Positions 34,673-44,578 are shown, counted from the first letter of the stretch. The stretch: DNA of 64,000 nt from Bacteroidota bacterium (GCA_023450085.1 JAEXHI010000025.1:1-64000), one strand, 5' to 3'. A program made the numbers and translations. Notes: generated by a model from the letters alone, not told the origin.

Positions 34673-36109
34673 ATGATTAAGAGACAACAAATTAAGGAAC
34701 TATTAAAATCTACAGATTTTAACACTGAGGTAACGGTTATGGGATGGGTTAAAACCTTCCGTAATAATCAGTTTATTGCGTTAAACGACGGGTCTTGCAT
34801 GGGCAATATCCAAGTGGTAGTTGATTTTAATAATACCGACGAGAATTTGTTGAAAAGAATCACTACTGGCGCAGCTATTAAAGCTACTGGTATTTTAGTT
34901 GAATCATTGGGCAAAGGTCAGTCAGTTGAAATTAAAGCTACCGCGATTGACATTTTGGGCGACAGTGACCCAGAAAAATTCCCATTGCAACCTAAGAAAC
35001 ACAGTTTAGAGTTTTTAAGGGAGATTGCGCACCTACGTTTTAGGACCAATACCTTCAACGCTGTTTTTAAAGTACGTCATGCTTTGGCTTTCGCTATTCA
35101 CCAATTTTACAACGAGCGTGGTTTTGTTTATATGCATACGCCCGTAATTACAGCAAGTGATGCCGAAGGTGCTGGCGAAATGTTTAAGGTAACCACTTTA
35201 GACTTTGACAACACGCCTCGTACTGAAGATGGTGCTGTAGATTTCAAAGAAGATTTCTTTGGTCGTGCTACCAATCTTACCGTATCTGGCCAGTTAGAGG
35301 GCGAGTTAGCAGCCATGGCTTTTGGTCACATTTACACTTTCGGACCTACTTTTAGAGCCGAAAACTCGAACACGACTCGTCACTTGGCTGAGTTTTGGAT
35401 GATTGAACCAGAAGTTGCTTTTACCGACTTGGAGAACAACATGGAGCTGGCAGAGGACATGATGAAATATGTAATCAGCTATGCCAAAGAAAACTGCAAA
35501 GAGGAATTAGAGTTCTTGAACAATCGTTTGGCTGAGGAAGAAAAACAAAAACCTCAAAACGAGCGTAGTGAACTTTCATTATTAGAAAAATTAGATTTCT
35601 GTTTAGCTAACGATTTCCAACGTTTAACTTACACAGAAGCGATTGATATTTTAAGGGCTTCGAAACCTAACCAGAAAAAACAATTCAAATATTTGATTGA
35701 AGGTTGGGGCGCCGATCTACAAAGCGAGCACGAACGTTATTTGGTAGAAAAACACTTTAAACGTCCGGTAATTTTAACCGACTACCCTAAAGACATCAAA
35801 TCGTTTTACATGCGTTTAAATGACGATAACAAAACGGTAGCGGCAATGGATATCTTATTCCCTGGTATTGGCGAAATGATTGGCGGTTCACAACGTGAAG
35901 AACGTATGGATGTTCTGAAACAACGTATGGATGAAATGGGTGTACCTCAAGAAGAACTTTGGTGGTACCTGGATACCCGTCGTTTTGGATCTGCACCGCA
36001 CGCTGGTTTCGGCTTAGGCTTTGAGCGTTTGGTTCTTTTTGTAACGGGTATGACCAACATTCGTGACGTAATTGCTTTCCCTCGTTTCCCTAAAAGTGCT
36101 GAGTTTTAA
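34673..36109 (+). CDS. asnS: Asparaginyl-tRNA synthetase
   Basis: Class IIb aminoacyl-tRNA synthetase of about 478 residues. The N-terminal OB fold (VTVMGWVKTFRNNQFIALND) reads the anticodon; the catalytic core has motif 1 around FYNERGFVYMHTPVI, motif 2 around TFRAENSNTTRHLAEFW and motif 3 GFGLGFERLVLFVTG. Asn rather than Asp specificity is inferred from the overall AsnRS-like sequence. Start 34673 is set by the promoter; terminator downstream. Confidence 0.93.
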   Translation: MIKRQQIKELLKSTDFNTEVTVMGWVKTFRNNQFIALNDGSCMGNIQVVVDFNNTDENLLKRITTGAAIKATGILVESLGKGQSVEIKATAIDILGDSDPEKFPLQPKKHSLEFLREIAHLRFRTNTFNAVFKVRHALAFAIHQFYNERGFVYMHTPVITASDAEGAGEMFKVTTLDFDNTPRTEDGAVDFKEDFFGRATNLTVSGQLEGELAAMAFGHIYTFGPTFRAENSNTTRHLAEFWMIEPEVAFTDLENNMELAEDMMKYVISYAKENCKEELEFLNNRLAEEEKQKPQNERSELSLLEKLDFCLANDFQRLTYTEAIDILRASKPNQKKQFKYLIEGWGADLQSEHERYLVEKHFKRPVILTDYPKDIKSFYMRLNDDNKTVAAMDILFPGIGEMIGGSQREERMDVLKQRMDEMGVPQEELWWYLDTRRFGSAPHAGFGLGFERLVLFVTGMTNIRDVIAFPRFPKSAEF

Positions 36110-36156
36110 TTCAGAGCAAGGATAAAGGAGCAAAGAATAAAGACTATAATAAACAG

Positions 36157-36185
36157 AAAAGCCGCTTAAGTTTTAAGCGGCTTTT
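36157..36185 (+). terminator. asnS terminator
   Basis: Thirteen-base stem AAAAGCCGCTTAA/TTAAGCGGCTTTT with a three-base loop, 47 bp after the stop. Confidence 0.88.
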
Positions 36186-36200
36186 CTGTTTTAACTCCCT

Positions 36201-36286
36201 TGTCATTTCGAGTATAACGAGAAATCTTTTAACACTCTATATATCCAAAGATTCCTCCATTCCGCTTCACTACAGTCGGAATGACG
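36201..36286. repeat. GTCATTTCGAG palindromic element
   Basis: From TGTCATTTCGAG to CGGAATGACGG; single copy of the intergenic palindrome family, located between convergent asnS and the thioredoxin gene. Confidence 0.65.
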
Positions 36287-36378
36287 GCAAAGAACAGCGC
36301 AATTTGCTTTAGAATTGCTTCTCCGAATATCGGGGCAAACTATACCGTTGCACTAACGGAGAAACGAATTATTGTTTA

Positions 36379-37524
36379 TTACTTAGAAAATATTTCTGCT
36401 AGCTTTTTATTCAATTCCCTGCCCCGCAAATCTTTTCCAATAATTTTTCCTGAAGGATCCAACAGCAAGCTTGAAGGAATAGACTTAATTCCATAAGCTT
36501 TTGCCGCTTCATTATCCCAACCTTTTAAATCTGAAACCTGCGTCCAAATAAGATGATCTTGTTTTATCGCCTCTACCCATCTGGTATGCGCCCCAGGCTG
36601 ATCTAATGATACTCCCAGAATTTCAAAACCTTTAGCATTAAACTTCTTATAAGCAGATACCAAATTAGGATTTTCTTCTCTACATGGCCCACACCAACTC
36701 GCCCAAAAATCTATCAGCACGTATTTACCTTTAAAACTAGACAATTTAACAGTTTCTCCCGTTGGCGTATTTTGCTCAAAATCTATAGCCATTGCCCCCA
36801 CCTTGGTGCGGTCATTTGAAGCCACAGACAACAAAATGTTCTTCCCAACAGGGCTTTCCTTAAGCGCCACAGGCATTTTCGCATAAATAGATTTAATTTC
36901 ACTCGAAAACTCTGGCACGGTAGCAACATGTGCTAAACTATTTAACCCCACAAACAAGTTCCCATATTTCTTGGCGAAAGTTAAATGCAATCGATTGGCA
37001 TCCTCCGTAATCTTATTTTCCCTATCAATAAAACCAGCCACCACCAAAGAATCTTTTTGCTTTTCTTTTGGCAAAGCTTCATATTCCTTCCTCAGATCCT
37101 TATACTGGTTATCATTTGGCTTCAACATCAATTTCAAATCTTTAAAGCCAGTATTTTCGGGAGATCCACTAATGATTGCATTTTTTATAGAATCAGAAAT
37201 TGCCATTTTAATTTGGGCAGGCTCTAGATAGAATATCAGATAATCCATTTGCTCTCCCTTGTTCAATTTAACCACATACGGATTTTTATGCAGAAACAGC
37301 CTAGATATGACTGGATATCTCAATGATCCCTCAAATTTAAATTGACCATTTTGCACCAATGTAGAGTCGGTAATCTGACGGTCACCATCTGGATAAACCA
37401 AATACACTCTACTTCCATCTTTCAACTGGCTTTCAGTCGTTGTAATGGAGTAAGGAGCTTGAGCAAATGCGAAAACTGGAAATAGTATTAGAAAAAATCC
37501 AAACAACCTCTTCTTATAGCTCAT
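36379..37524 (-). CDS. TlpA-like thioredoxin-fold protein with DUF4369-type N-terminal domain
   Basis: 381-residue exported protein. A signal peptide ends FAFAQA; residues about 25-120 are a beta domain like DUF4369, common in Bacteroidetes thiol-oxidoreductases; residues about 245-381 are a thioredoxin fold with active site FWASWCGPC and cis-Pro near YGIKSIPSSLL. Likely a periplasmic reductant in envelope thiol chemistry. The start codon lies one base after the stop of the FMN-glutamate-synthase-like gene, so the two form an operon. Confidence 0.85.
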   Translation of the reverse strand: MSYKKRLFGFFLILFPVFAFAQAPYSITTTESQLKDGSRVYLVYPDGDRQITDSTLVQNGQFKFEGSLRYPVISRLFLHKNPYVVKLNKGEQMDYLIFYLEPAQIKMAISDSIKNAIISGSPENTGFKDLKLMLKPNDNQYKDLRKEYEALPKEKQKDSLVVAGFIDRENKITEDANRLHLTFAKKYGNLFVGLNSLAHVATVPEFSSEIKSIYAKMPVALKESPVGKNILLSVASNDRTKVGAMAIDFEQNTPTGETVKLSSFKGKYVLIDFWASWCGPCREENPNLVSAYKKFNAKGFEILGVSLDQPGAHTRWVEAIKQDHLIWTQVSDLKGWDNEAAKAYGIKSIPSSLLLDPSGKIIGKDLRGRELNKKLAEIFSK

Positions 37525-37525
37525 T

Positions 37526-39166
37526 TTAGTCGTGATATGGGTTAGCAGTCTGATAATCTACTTCGGTTACTTTATAATCTGTAGGCAAGAAAGTAGCTGA
37601 GGTACTTAAGGTCATTCCCAATTCGAAACGAGATGGATATGGTGTTTTCAATAAAGAGCCTTCTGGAATATACGGATAAGTTTCCCTATAATTTTGGATT
37701 ACATTAGGCGTTACCCTTCTATTGATATAAGCTCTAGTTAACTGCCCTGGTTCACGTAAACCCGCAGCCCCTAAAAGCTCCACAGCACTGGCTACCGTTA
37801 AATTATGGAAATTTTTAACCCTTACCTTCTTGTCCTCTACCACCAAGCCTTTCATTAAACTAGGATCTTGTGTGGCTACTCCAGTTGGACAGGTGTTGCT
37901 ATTACATTCTAAAGCTTGAATACAACCCAGAGCGAACATCATTCCACGGGCGGCATTACACATATCAGCTCCCAACGCAACATTTTTAACGATATCGAAA
38001 CCAGTAGACACTTTTCCAGAAGCTATGATTTTAATGTGCTTTTTAAGATCAAAACCCACCAACACATCATAAACAAAAGCAACGGCATCACGCAAAGGCA
38101 TTCCCACCGAGTTCGAAAACTCTTGTGGTGCCGCTCCCGTTCCGCCTTCTCCACCATCTACCGTAATAAAATCAGGGTAAATACCTGTTTCTACCATCGC
38201 TTTACAAATGGCAAAAAACTCACTTCTACGACCTATACACAATTTAAAACCCACTGGTTTTCCGCCTGATAAATCTCGTAGCTCTTTAATAAAAGCCATC
38301 AGCTCTAAAGGGGTAGAGAATGCTGAGTGTCCTGGAGGCGATAATACATCCTGACCTTCGGGCACCAAACGAATACGAGCAACTTCGGCCGTTACCTTTT
38401 TTCCTGGCAACATTCCTCCATGCCCTGGTTTAGCTCCTTGAGAGAGCTTAATCTCAATCATCTTCACCTGATCTTCCTTAGCACGCTCTCCAAAAGCTTC
38501 CCCATTAAAGGTACCGTCCAAATTTCTACAGCCAAAATAACCGGTACCAATTTGCCAAATCAGGTCTCCCCCCATTTGACGATGGTAATCACTAATACCA
38601 CCTTCACCAGTATTGTGTGCAAAGCCTCCCAGTTTAGCACCTCCATTTAAAGCCAACACTGCATTTTGGCTCAAGGAACCAAAGCTCATGGCCGATATAT
38701 TATAGATACTGGAAGAATAAGGCTGTTTACAGTCTGGGCCACCTACCAGCACCCTTGGCTTTAGGTTTAAATCATGATGGCTAATGGCCATAATACTATG
38801 GCTCAACCACTCGTAACCATTATCGTAAACATTCAACTGCGTTCCAAAAGGAATGGTATCCAGTTCTTTTTTTGCTCTTTGATAAATTAATGAGCGGTTT
38901 AATCGGTTGTATGGCGTACCATTCGTATCGCTTTCTACAAAATATTGATAAACCTTAGGTCGCATGTTTTCCATGAAATACCTTAACCTGCCAAATACCG
39001 GATAGTTACGTACAATACTATGCTTAGGCTGAATCATATCATAAATGCCCAGTAGCACAAAAGGTCCAGTGAACAGGAAAGTCCACCATAGAAAAGGTTG
39101 GTACATGCCTAACATTACCGTAAATGCTACTAAAAAAGCAGCAATTGCTAAGAATGCTTTTCTCAT
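37526..39166 (-). CDS. FMN-binding glutamate-synthase-like protein, membrane anchored
   Basis: 546 residues. Two hydrophobic segments at the N-terminus (about 4-22, 27-45) anchor a cytoplasmic domain equivalent to the FMN/glutamate synthase alpha-subunit barrel: YNISAMSFGSLS, HNTGEGGIS, KPGHGGMLPGKK, DFITVDGGEGGTGAAP, IASGKVSTGFD, and the cysteine-rich ALECNSNTCPTGVATQD that binds an FeS cluster in the family. It lacks the glutaminase domain. Reaction in vivo unknown. Co-transcribed with the TlpA-like gene. Confidence 0.86.
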   Translation of the reverse strand: MRKAFLAIAAFLVAFTVMLGMYQPFLWWTFLFTGPFVLLGIYDMIQPKHSIVRNYPVFGRLRYFMENMRPKVYQYFVESDTNGTPYNRLNRSLIYQRAKKELDTIPFGTQLNVYDNGYEWLSHSIMAISHHDLNLKPRVLVGGPDCKQPYSSSIYNISAMSFGSLSQNAVLALNGGAKLGGFAHNTGEGGISDYHRQMGGDLIWQIGTGYFGCRNLDGTFNGEAFGERAKEDQVKMIEIKLSQGAKPGHGGMLPGKKVTAEVARIRLVPEGQDVLSPPGHSAFSTPLELMAFIKELRDLSGGKPVGFKLCIGRRSEFFAICKAMVETGIYPDFITVDGGEGGTGAAPQEFSNSVGMPLRDAVAFVYDVLVGFDLKKHIKIIASGKVSTGFDIVKNVALGADMCNAARGMMFALGCIQALECNSNTCPTGVATQDPSLMKGLVVEDKKVRVKNFHNLTVASAVELLGAAGLREPGQLTRAYINRRVTPNVIQNYRETYPYIPEGSLLKTPYPSRFELGMTLSTSATFLPTDYKVTEVDYQTANPYHD

Positions 39167-39245
39167 CTCAATTAATTTAATGTTCGTTTTTTGCTAATGT
39201 AGCAATATAAAACCCGATACTAAAACAAGTACGCCATCATTTTGT

Positions 39246-39253
39246 TATTTTTA
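39246..39253 (+). promoter_or_regulatory. -7-like element before the YrdC-type gene
   Basis: TATTTTTA (TAnnTTTA variant) ends three bases before the ATG at 39257. It also overlaps the in-frame start at 39242, favouring the later one. Confidence 0.4.
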
Positions 39254-39256
39254 CGC

Positions 39257-39877
39257 ATGCTCATTAAAATATATCCAGAAAACCCCAACCCTAAAGCCAT
39301 CGAACAAGCGGTAGAGGTTTTAAAGAAAGGTGGCTTGATCATTTACCCAACTGATACGGTGTACGGCTTGGGCTGCGACATTACCAACCATCGGGCCATA
39401 GAAAAGATTTGTAAAATACGTGGAATTAAGCCTGAGAAAGCGAATTTCTCGTTCATATGCTCAGATTTGAGACACATTTCAGATTACATTAAACCGATAG
39501 ACACGACAGTTTTTAGGGTGTTAAAAAAAGCACTTCCTGGACCGTTTACTTTTATTTTTAATGCCAACAACAACGTTCCAAAACTACTGAGCTCAAATAA
39601 GAAAACCGTAGGTATACGTGTTCCCGACAATAACATCGCCCGCCAAATTGTAGAGGCCTTGGGCAACCCTATTATTTCTACTTCCATTAAGGATGATGAT
39701 GAAGTGATTGAATATTCTACCGACCCCGAATTGATCCATGAAAAATATGAAGACACGGTTGATCTAGTGATTGATGGAGGTTATGGCGACAATGAAGCTT
39801 CGACCGTAATAGATTGTACCGAGGGTGATTTTGAAGTGATCAGGGAAGGTAAAGGAAATATAGAAGAGTATTTGTGA
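39257..39877 (+). CDS. YrdC/Sua5/YciO-type threonylcarbamoyl-AMP synthase-like protein
   Basis: 206 residues. The YrdC fold shows LKKGGLIIYPTDTVYGLGCD, ICKIRGIKPEKANFSFICSD, KKALPGPFTFIF and GNPIISTSIKDDDE. The KxR..K.....S pattern that binds threonine/ATP in TsaC appears as RGIKPEKANFSF, which differs from the usual KGRP..PLI, and is closer to YciO. It has no C-terminal Sua5 domain. It is probably the YciO branch, for which a t6A role is not certain. Stands alone. Confidence 0.78.
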   Translation: MLIKIYPENPNPKAIEQAVEVLKKGGLIIYPTDTVYGLGCDITNHRAIEKICKIRGIKPEKANFSFICSDLRHISDYIKPIDTTVFRVLKKALPGPFTFIFNANNNVPKLLSSNKKTVGIRVPDNNIARQIVEALGNPIISTSIKDDDEVIEYSTDPELIHEKYEDTVDLVIDGGYGDNEASTVIDCTEGDFEVIREGKGNIEEYL

Positions 39878-40256
39878 GGGGTTAGGAGTCAGGAGCTAGG
39901 AGTTAGGGACTAGGAATTAGGAGTTAGGGATTAGGGGTTAGTAAGTAGTAAGCAATACTATGATAAAACCTACTACTTAAAACCTAAACTCATCACCTAT
40001 AACTTACTATCCGTTACTTTTTACTTTCACTTTTTCTCTTCGATAGCCTATTTTTGGTTTTACTATGCTTATAATTGGGAACTGCTTAAATAAACACATA
40101 TACACATAGCAAACCTAACAGCACTAACAAAATGTAGTGCTTCACCCTTTCTTAACAGAACAGGGTGAAGACTAGCGGAAATGGTGCAAATAGATGGTAA
40201 CCATCGCCACAGGCGCAAGTGTCACTCTTATCTCCTGTTTATATTACCATATCGTA
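39878..40256. repeat. Spacer with degenerate TTAGG-type word repeats
   Basis: 379 bp without a gene. Bases 39880-39950 repeat variants of GGGGTTAGGAGT and GGGATTAGGAGT; 39960-40030 contain the complementary sense (CCTACTACTTAAAACC). The strand change gives a loose hairpin. The right half shows nothing recognisable. Confidence 0.6.
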
Positions 40257-42116
40257 TCAGTTTGTTGGTATGTCACTACGTGATATCACACAACGTATAT
40301 TGTCCAAATTATGCACATTACCATCCTTTTTATAAATAGGTGTTCTTCCTGCTGGTGTAGAGCCATTTGACCCTGTCATTCGCCGCCCGTAAAATCTTTT
40401 ATTTGTATTTGCCGGATTCGTCTCATTTGGAACGGTAGTGGAAGACCACACAGAGTAGTCGGGGCTACCAGTGATAGTCATGAAAAGAACAGCTCCTCCT
40501 TTTTGACTAATGAGATTGTTAATGGCCTTTCTTTCATATTCGTCGTCCGGGATCAATTGCTCCAGTTCGGTAATGGTCGGCAATCTGTAGCCGGGCCCCA
40601 ACTCCGCACAGCTTTCCGGATAAGGGGCACCTGTTTTTTGCACCAAAGATGCATCCAGCGGGCTGTAATTTTCATATTGCACATTTGCACGGTAAAACCA
40701 TGATGGAGGAGGAAAGGGAGAGTACAAATCTATCGGGTAAATGCAAACGTCGAAGTCTGTTCCCAGATCAATAAACCCACTGTATTGGGTAAGATTAACT
40801 TTTCGTGTGAGGTTTGCCACCTTTACACTAATCTTTTTATCACGCCTTTTAGTAGTCATATTTTTGGCTGCCTTCATGGTATAGCTGGTCTTGTCTCCTG
40901 ATGTGCTTTGGCCATCAATAGTTATCCAGTCCGGGAGATCTGTCAATTGGAGCCCGGGAGCATTGGTGCTTACTTCAAGGATAAATTTATTAGGCAATCC
41001 CGATATCTTGGGATTGTCGACATTGAGCTTGAGATAGTACTGCCCTGGGTTACCCTCTGCGACCGCTACTTCATTCCATTTAGTGATCTCTGCTGTCATG
41101 ACCACCTGTTTGCTGGCCCATGCCTGCCCCAGTGTCAAAAAACCAGCTCCGTGCACCTTGGTAATATCGACCACATAGCGGTGGTTGCGTAAAATAGACA
41201 GTAAATTACCCCGATTATCCTCCATCTCCACCCGATAGTACGTAACCGTACTGCTGCCAGCATACTTGCCCGCTATCACCAAAGCCGTTGCTTGGGAATC
41301 ACCAGTGTTTGCAGGGGCTTTGCTCTCGAAAAGAAAGATCTCTCCGGTAAGGGCTTTTGATCCAGATGCATATAGCTGGTAGGCAAAGCTACCAGTATTT
41401 GCAGGCACACTCGGAGCAGTTACGCTACTCCCAGCAGCACTATAATTGGCAGGAACTGGAACTACCCTGCCTTTATTGGACATATTGAAAACATACACCT
41501 GGGTCATCTCGAAATCGTTGGCAGTAACTTCCACATCTATGGCCGCCAAGCTGCGAAGCATGGCCACACTAAACCTCTGTGTATGATTATTGATGCCAGC
41601 AACAATCACGCTCTCGCCCCACATGGGCAAGGGAGTAAAATTAGCGGAACTGGCAGCATTCCATTTGGTAGTGATTCCGTACTCGATACGCCCCAGCAAG
41701 GTTTCCTTTTCGGCATTGGTAGGCAAGCCATTAAGGGCAGTCTGCAATTGTGCTGCCGCATTGGCAATCAGCACAAAACGGAAATTGTCCGTACTCTTGA
41801 GCAAATCCACATGGAAATTTACCGCAGTTGCCTCTTCATTGGGAGCTAGCAGTACCGCCCTTTTGTGATAGGCGTAATGCTCCTTCCCATCGTCGGCTAC
41901 TTTAAAAGCCAGCACATCCAAGGTGTATATACTATTCTGGTTCACCTCGTTAATGGCATAAGTACTTATTTTACCACTTTGTTGCGGCATAAGTAAGCGC
42001 AGGGTAACCTGCTGCTCATTGGGTTTAGTTTGGGTGCCAAAATCATTGGTCTTTCTGCAGCTCAACAGCATTATAAGGCCCAACAAACAGATCACTAAAA
42101 AAATTCTGTTTTCCAT
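40257..42116 (-). CDS. Fimbrillin-like surface lipoprotein with BACON-like and Lcl-type C-terminal domain
   Basis: About 619 residues from ATG 42116 (an upstream in-frame TTG is less likely). Lipobox IMLLSC. Residues about 40-340 are a fimbrillin-like region of FimA/Mfa type (TLDVLAFKV, PLPMWGES, LRSLAAIDVEV, ILRNHRYVVDI). Residues about 365-445 are a BACON-like beta domain (LPDWITIDG; KKISVKVANL). Residues about 450-619 look like a DUF1566/Lcl-type module (GPGYRLPTITELEQL, VWSSTTVP, NIRCV) with the C-type-lectin-like fold of adhesin tips. Probably the tip adhesin of a type V pilus-like surface fibre. Second gene of the fimbrillin pair. Confidence 0.75.
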   Translation of the reverse strand: MENRIFLVICLLGLIMLLSCRKTNDFGTQTKPNEQQVTLRLLMPQQSGKISTYAINEVNQNSIYTLDVLAFKVADDGKEHYAYHKRAVLLAPNEEATAVNFHVDLLKSTDNFRFVLIANAAAQLQTALNGLPTNAEKETLLGRIEYGITTKWNAASSANFTPLPMWGESVIVAGINNHTQRFSVAMLRSLAAIDVEVTANDFEMTQVYVFNMSNKGRVVPVPANYSAAGSSVTAPSVPANTGSFAYQLYASGSKALTGEIFLFESKAPANTGDSQATALVIAGKYAGSSTVTYYRVEMEDNRGNLLSILRNHRYVVDITKVHGAGFLTLGQAWASKQVVMTAEITKWNEVAVAEGNPGQYYLKLNVDNPKISGLPNKFILEVSTNAPGLQLTDLPDWITIDGQSTSGDKTSYTMKAAKNMTTKRRDKKISVKVANLTRKVNLTQYSGFIDLGTDFDVCIYPIDLYSPFPPPSWFYRANVQYENYSPLDASLVQKTGAPYPESCAELGPGYRLPTITELEQLIPDDEYERKAINNLISQKGGAVLFMTITGSPDYSVWSSTTVPNETNPANTNKRFYGRRMTGSNGSTPAGRTPIYKKDGNVHNLDNIRCVISRSDIPTN

Positions 42117-42277
42117 ATCCAATATCAATTTTTACCCTGTTCAACTATATACAGTTATACATAAATCTCATTGGACAGAACAGCTTTATATTGCTGCGTA
42201 GAAGAAGTAATTAATAAATTAATTTGTGAGTTCGTTAAGCGCTGTTTTCTATTTGTTAATTAGTTTATTTTAATTTT

Positions 42278-43669
42278 TCAAGGTATGTAGGGCAATGGGC
42301 TAGAACCATACCCCTGATAAACCTTTATTCTTGTCCTAATTTTACCTGCGGTAACGGTTACCGTTCCATGTCTAGGGCTGCTTAGATTACCACCTAATAC
42401 TATCATCTTAATACCATTAGTAACCTTACTTACTATAATCCAATTTTCATTGCTTATTGCATTCCATCCTCCAGGCGCATTTGTATCTATTTTGTACGTT
42501 TGGTCTTGCAATACATCCGTAGGATATACCACTAAATCTGTTTGCATAGCCAAATAGTAATGCTCATCAAAATATACCACCGGCACGTCGTTCATATCTA
42601 TGGTCGTTATTGTAGCCTGCATATTAGAAGGCTTAGCAGCTAAAGCGGCATTTTTGGTAGCATATCCCTCGCCTCTTACCTCTTTAATATTAAAAACATA
42701 TTTGTGGTTTCGCAATATAGGAAGGGGAGCAAATGGTGATACTGCCGACAAAAACTCAAGTTTATAATAGGTTTCTGTGCTGCTACCGTCATACTTTCCT
42801 CCAATGATCAATGAAGTGGCACTAGCATTTGCTGCCGCAGTGGCTGGCTTTTCAAAAAGATAAATTTCTTGCTCAGATTTTATCAAGTTAGCTACGCTAT
42901 AAACCAAAGGCGTGCTATTGGTTAGCAAGGGAGAGGGCGTGGAAGGAGCCGTTACTTTCTTTTGCCCAATATTGTAATTGCTAGCTAAAGGAGCTATCCT
43001 TCCATTGGCATTGGTATTATATACACTCACACTGGTCATCTTAAAAGTCCCCAACATTGTAGGGTTCACCTGTACATCTACCCTTGCCAAACTTCTGAGT
43101 AAACTTAATGTCATTGCGGATGTACCGCTATTTACAAGCACCTCTGTACCTGTTTCGCCCCACATGGGCAAAGGATCATAGCTGGTATTTGAGGTAGTAT
43201 TCCACACCCCATTTTTTTCGACTACAAGAAAGCTTAATGCTGCTGCTTTGGTTGTGCCAACAGCTATTTTAGAAGGCACTAGGGCAGCTTCAACCTCTTT
43301 TCTTGCATTTGCAATCACTACAAAGCGGTATTTTTCGGACGAATGTGTAAGTAGCGTTACCTGAAACTGGCTGCTCCCAACAGTAAGAGGCTTGATATTG
43401 GTACCCCTGACTCTATAGGCAAAGGTTTCAATAGCGTTAACCACCTTAAATACAAGCACATCAACCGTATTCAAATTATTTTCTTCATTATCAGTAATGG
43501 CATAAGTACCGATATTTTGCGATAGCCCTGGCAGTGCAACAATGAAAGCAACCTCTGTAGTGCTCTGTGGCAAAGGCTTTACATCAACGATGTTTTTTTC
43601 TTTGGCACAAGAAAACAGTGCCATTGTGTAGACACACAGCACCATAAGTACAAGTCGTATTCTTTCCAT
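42278..43669 (-). CDS. Fimbrillin-like surface lipoprotein with C-terminal BACON-like domain
   Basis: About 463 residues from ATG 43669; a GTG nine bases upstream is possible. Lipobox ALFSC. Fimbrillin-like region with the same landmarks as its neighbour: NTVDVLVFKV, YRFVVIANA, DPLPMWGETG, LRSLARVDVQV and ILRNHKYVFNI. The C-terminal part (about 370-460) resembles a BACON beta domain (NENWIIVSK, HGTVTVTAGKI). It is the paralogue of the gene at 40257 but without the lectin-like tail, so it probably is the structural or base subunit. First fimbrillin gene after the sensor-like gene at 43757. Confidence 0.75.
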   Translation of the reverse strand: MERIRLVLMVLCVYTMALFSCAKEKNIVDVKPLPQSTTEVAFIVALPGLSQNIGTYAITDNEENNLNTVDVLVFKVVNAIETFAYRVRGTNIKPLTVGSSQFQVTLLTHSSEKYRFVVIANARKEVEAALVPSKIAVGTTKAAALSFLVVEKNGVWNTTSNTSYDPLPMWGETGTEVLVNSGTSAMTLSLLRSLARVDVQVNPTMLGTFKMTSVSVYNTNANGRIAPLASNYNIGQKKVTAPSTPSPLLTNSTPLVYSVANLIKSEQEIYLFEKPATAAANASATSLIIGGKYDGSSTETYYKLEFLSAVSPFAPLPILRNHKYVFNIKEVRGEGYATKNAALAAKPSNMQATITTIDMNDVPVVYFDEHYYLAMQTDLVVYPTDVLQDQTYKIDTNAPGGWNAISNENWIIVSKVTNGIKMIVLGGNLSSPRHGTVTVTAGKIRTRIKVYQGYGSSPLPYIP

Positions 43670-43756
43670 TTTTTTCACTTTATAGCGGGTAATCTTTTTT
43701 ATTTACAGTCTCTCAAGCATCCTCGACTTAAAACATGATCAACCTTTAGTTTTTTA

Positions 43757-44578
43757 TTATATAGAACTTCCAGATTCAATAAGCTTCCAGCCATTGATCA
43801 TAATGGTAATTTGTGCCTGCGTAGCAGAATTTTTGATGATTTTCAGGTCAATGTAGGGTTCACAATTAAAATTAAGCTGAGGCAGCTTTTTCATCAATTC
43901 CTTAATGTCGGCACTAAATATATCCGTGCCCGCTTCCATATCCTTGATGGTTATTGTAGGGTTACGATCCTCAAGCCGATATGAGGTACTCTTGAAAAAA
44001 AGTTCAAAAGAAGGATGTTCGTAAGATTTATTTTTCAATTGACGCAGCAATAATCTACTACGACTATCAATACGGCCATAAAACAATAGGGTATTATGAT
44101 CTGGATCAAAATACACTTTCTTATTATTTTTTTGCCCATGACTTTTTAAAAGATCAACCATTAACTTCTTACTCACAAACAGACATAATGAATAAATACG
44201 GTCTTCTAGTACTGGTATATAGGTACTTTCCACCGATGAATCAATAATACCAAGGTCAAAAGGAGAATTGAGTCCCACCCTATGTCCCACCCCGTTAACT
44301 ATATGTGTGTTTATATTTTCGCTCATATCATAATACACAAACACCAAATCATCGCCCTTTGCTTTTCTACTTAAACGTATAGGCTGATGAACAAACATGT
44401 CTCTCAACATTACGGACAAACCAGGCATTAATTCCAAAAAATAAATCCTGCCTTCAGCAACTTCGTCGGAAAGGAGGATTATTTTGTTATCGATTGGCTG
44501 GACACCAATTAGTTCACCGAATTGTTGTAGCCATTGAGGTGTAAGTGTATATGTAAAATTTACCAACAATTTTTTCAT
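43757..44578 (-). CDS. Unknown protein resembling an AraC-type N-terminal sensor, without DNA-binding domain
   Basis: 273 residues, no signal or TM segment. The first 170 residues (GRIYFLELMPGLSVMLRDM, FDLGIIDSSVESTYI, LCLFVSKKLMVDLL) have the pattern of the cupin-like sensing domain of Bacteroidetes AraC regulators. The last 100 residues, where two helix-turn-helix motifs would be expected, instead end in a beta-rich segment (IDLKIIKNSATQAQITIMI). No frameshifted HTH appears in the 80 bp that follow. It leads the fimbrillin pair (79-bp gap). AraC relationship is inference. Confidence 0.5.
   Translation of the reverse strand: MKKLLVNFTYTLTPQWLQQFGELIGVQPIDNKIILLSDEVAEGRIYFLELMPGLSVMLRDMFVHQPIRLSRKAKGDDLVFVYYDMSENINTHIVNGVGHRVGLNSPFDLGIIDSSVESTYIPVLEDRIYSLCLFVSKKLMVDLLKSHGQKNNKKVYFDPDHNTLLFYGRIDSRSRLLLRQLKNKSYEHPSFELFFKSTSYRLEDRNPTITIKDMEAGTDIFSADIKELMKKLPQLNFNCEPYIDLKIIKNSATQAQITIMINGWKLIESGSSI

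Noticed and set aside
40503..41868. Several plus-strand frames of 66-94 codons inside the fimbrillin gene
   Set aside because: Overlapping shadow frames opposite to a long, well-supported coding gene.
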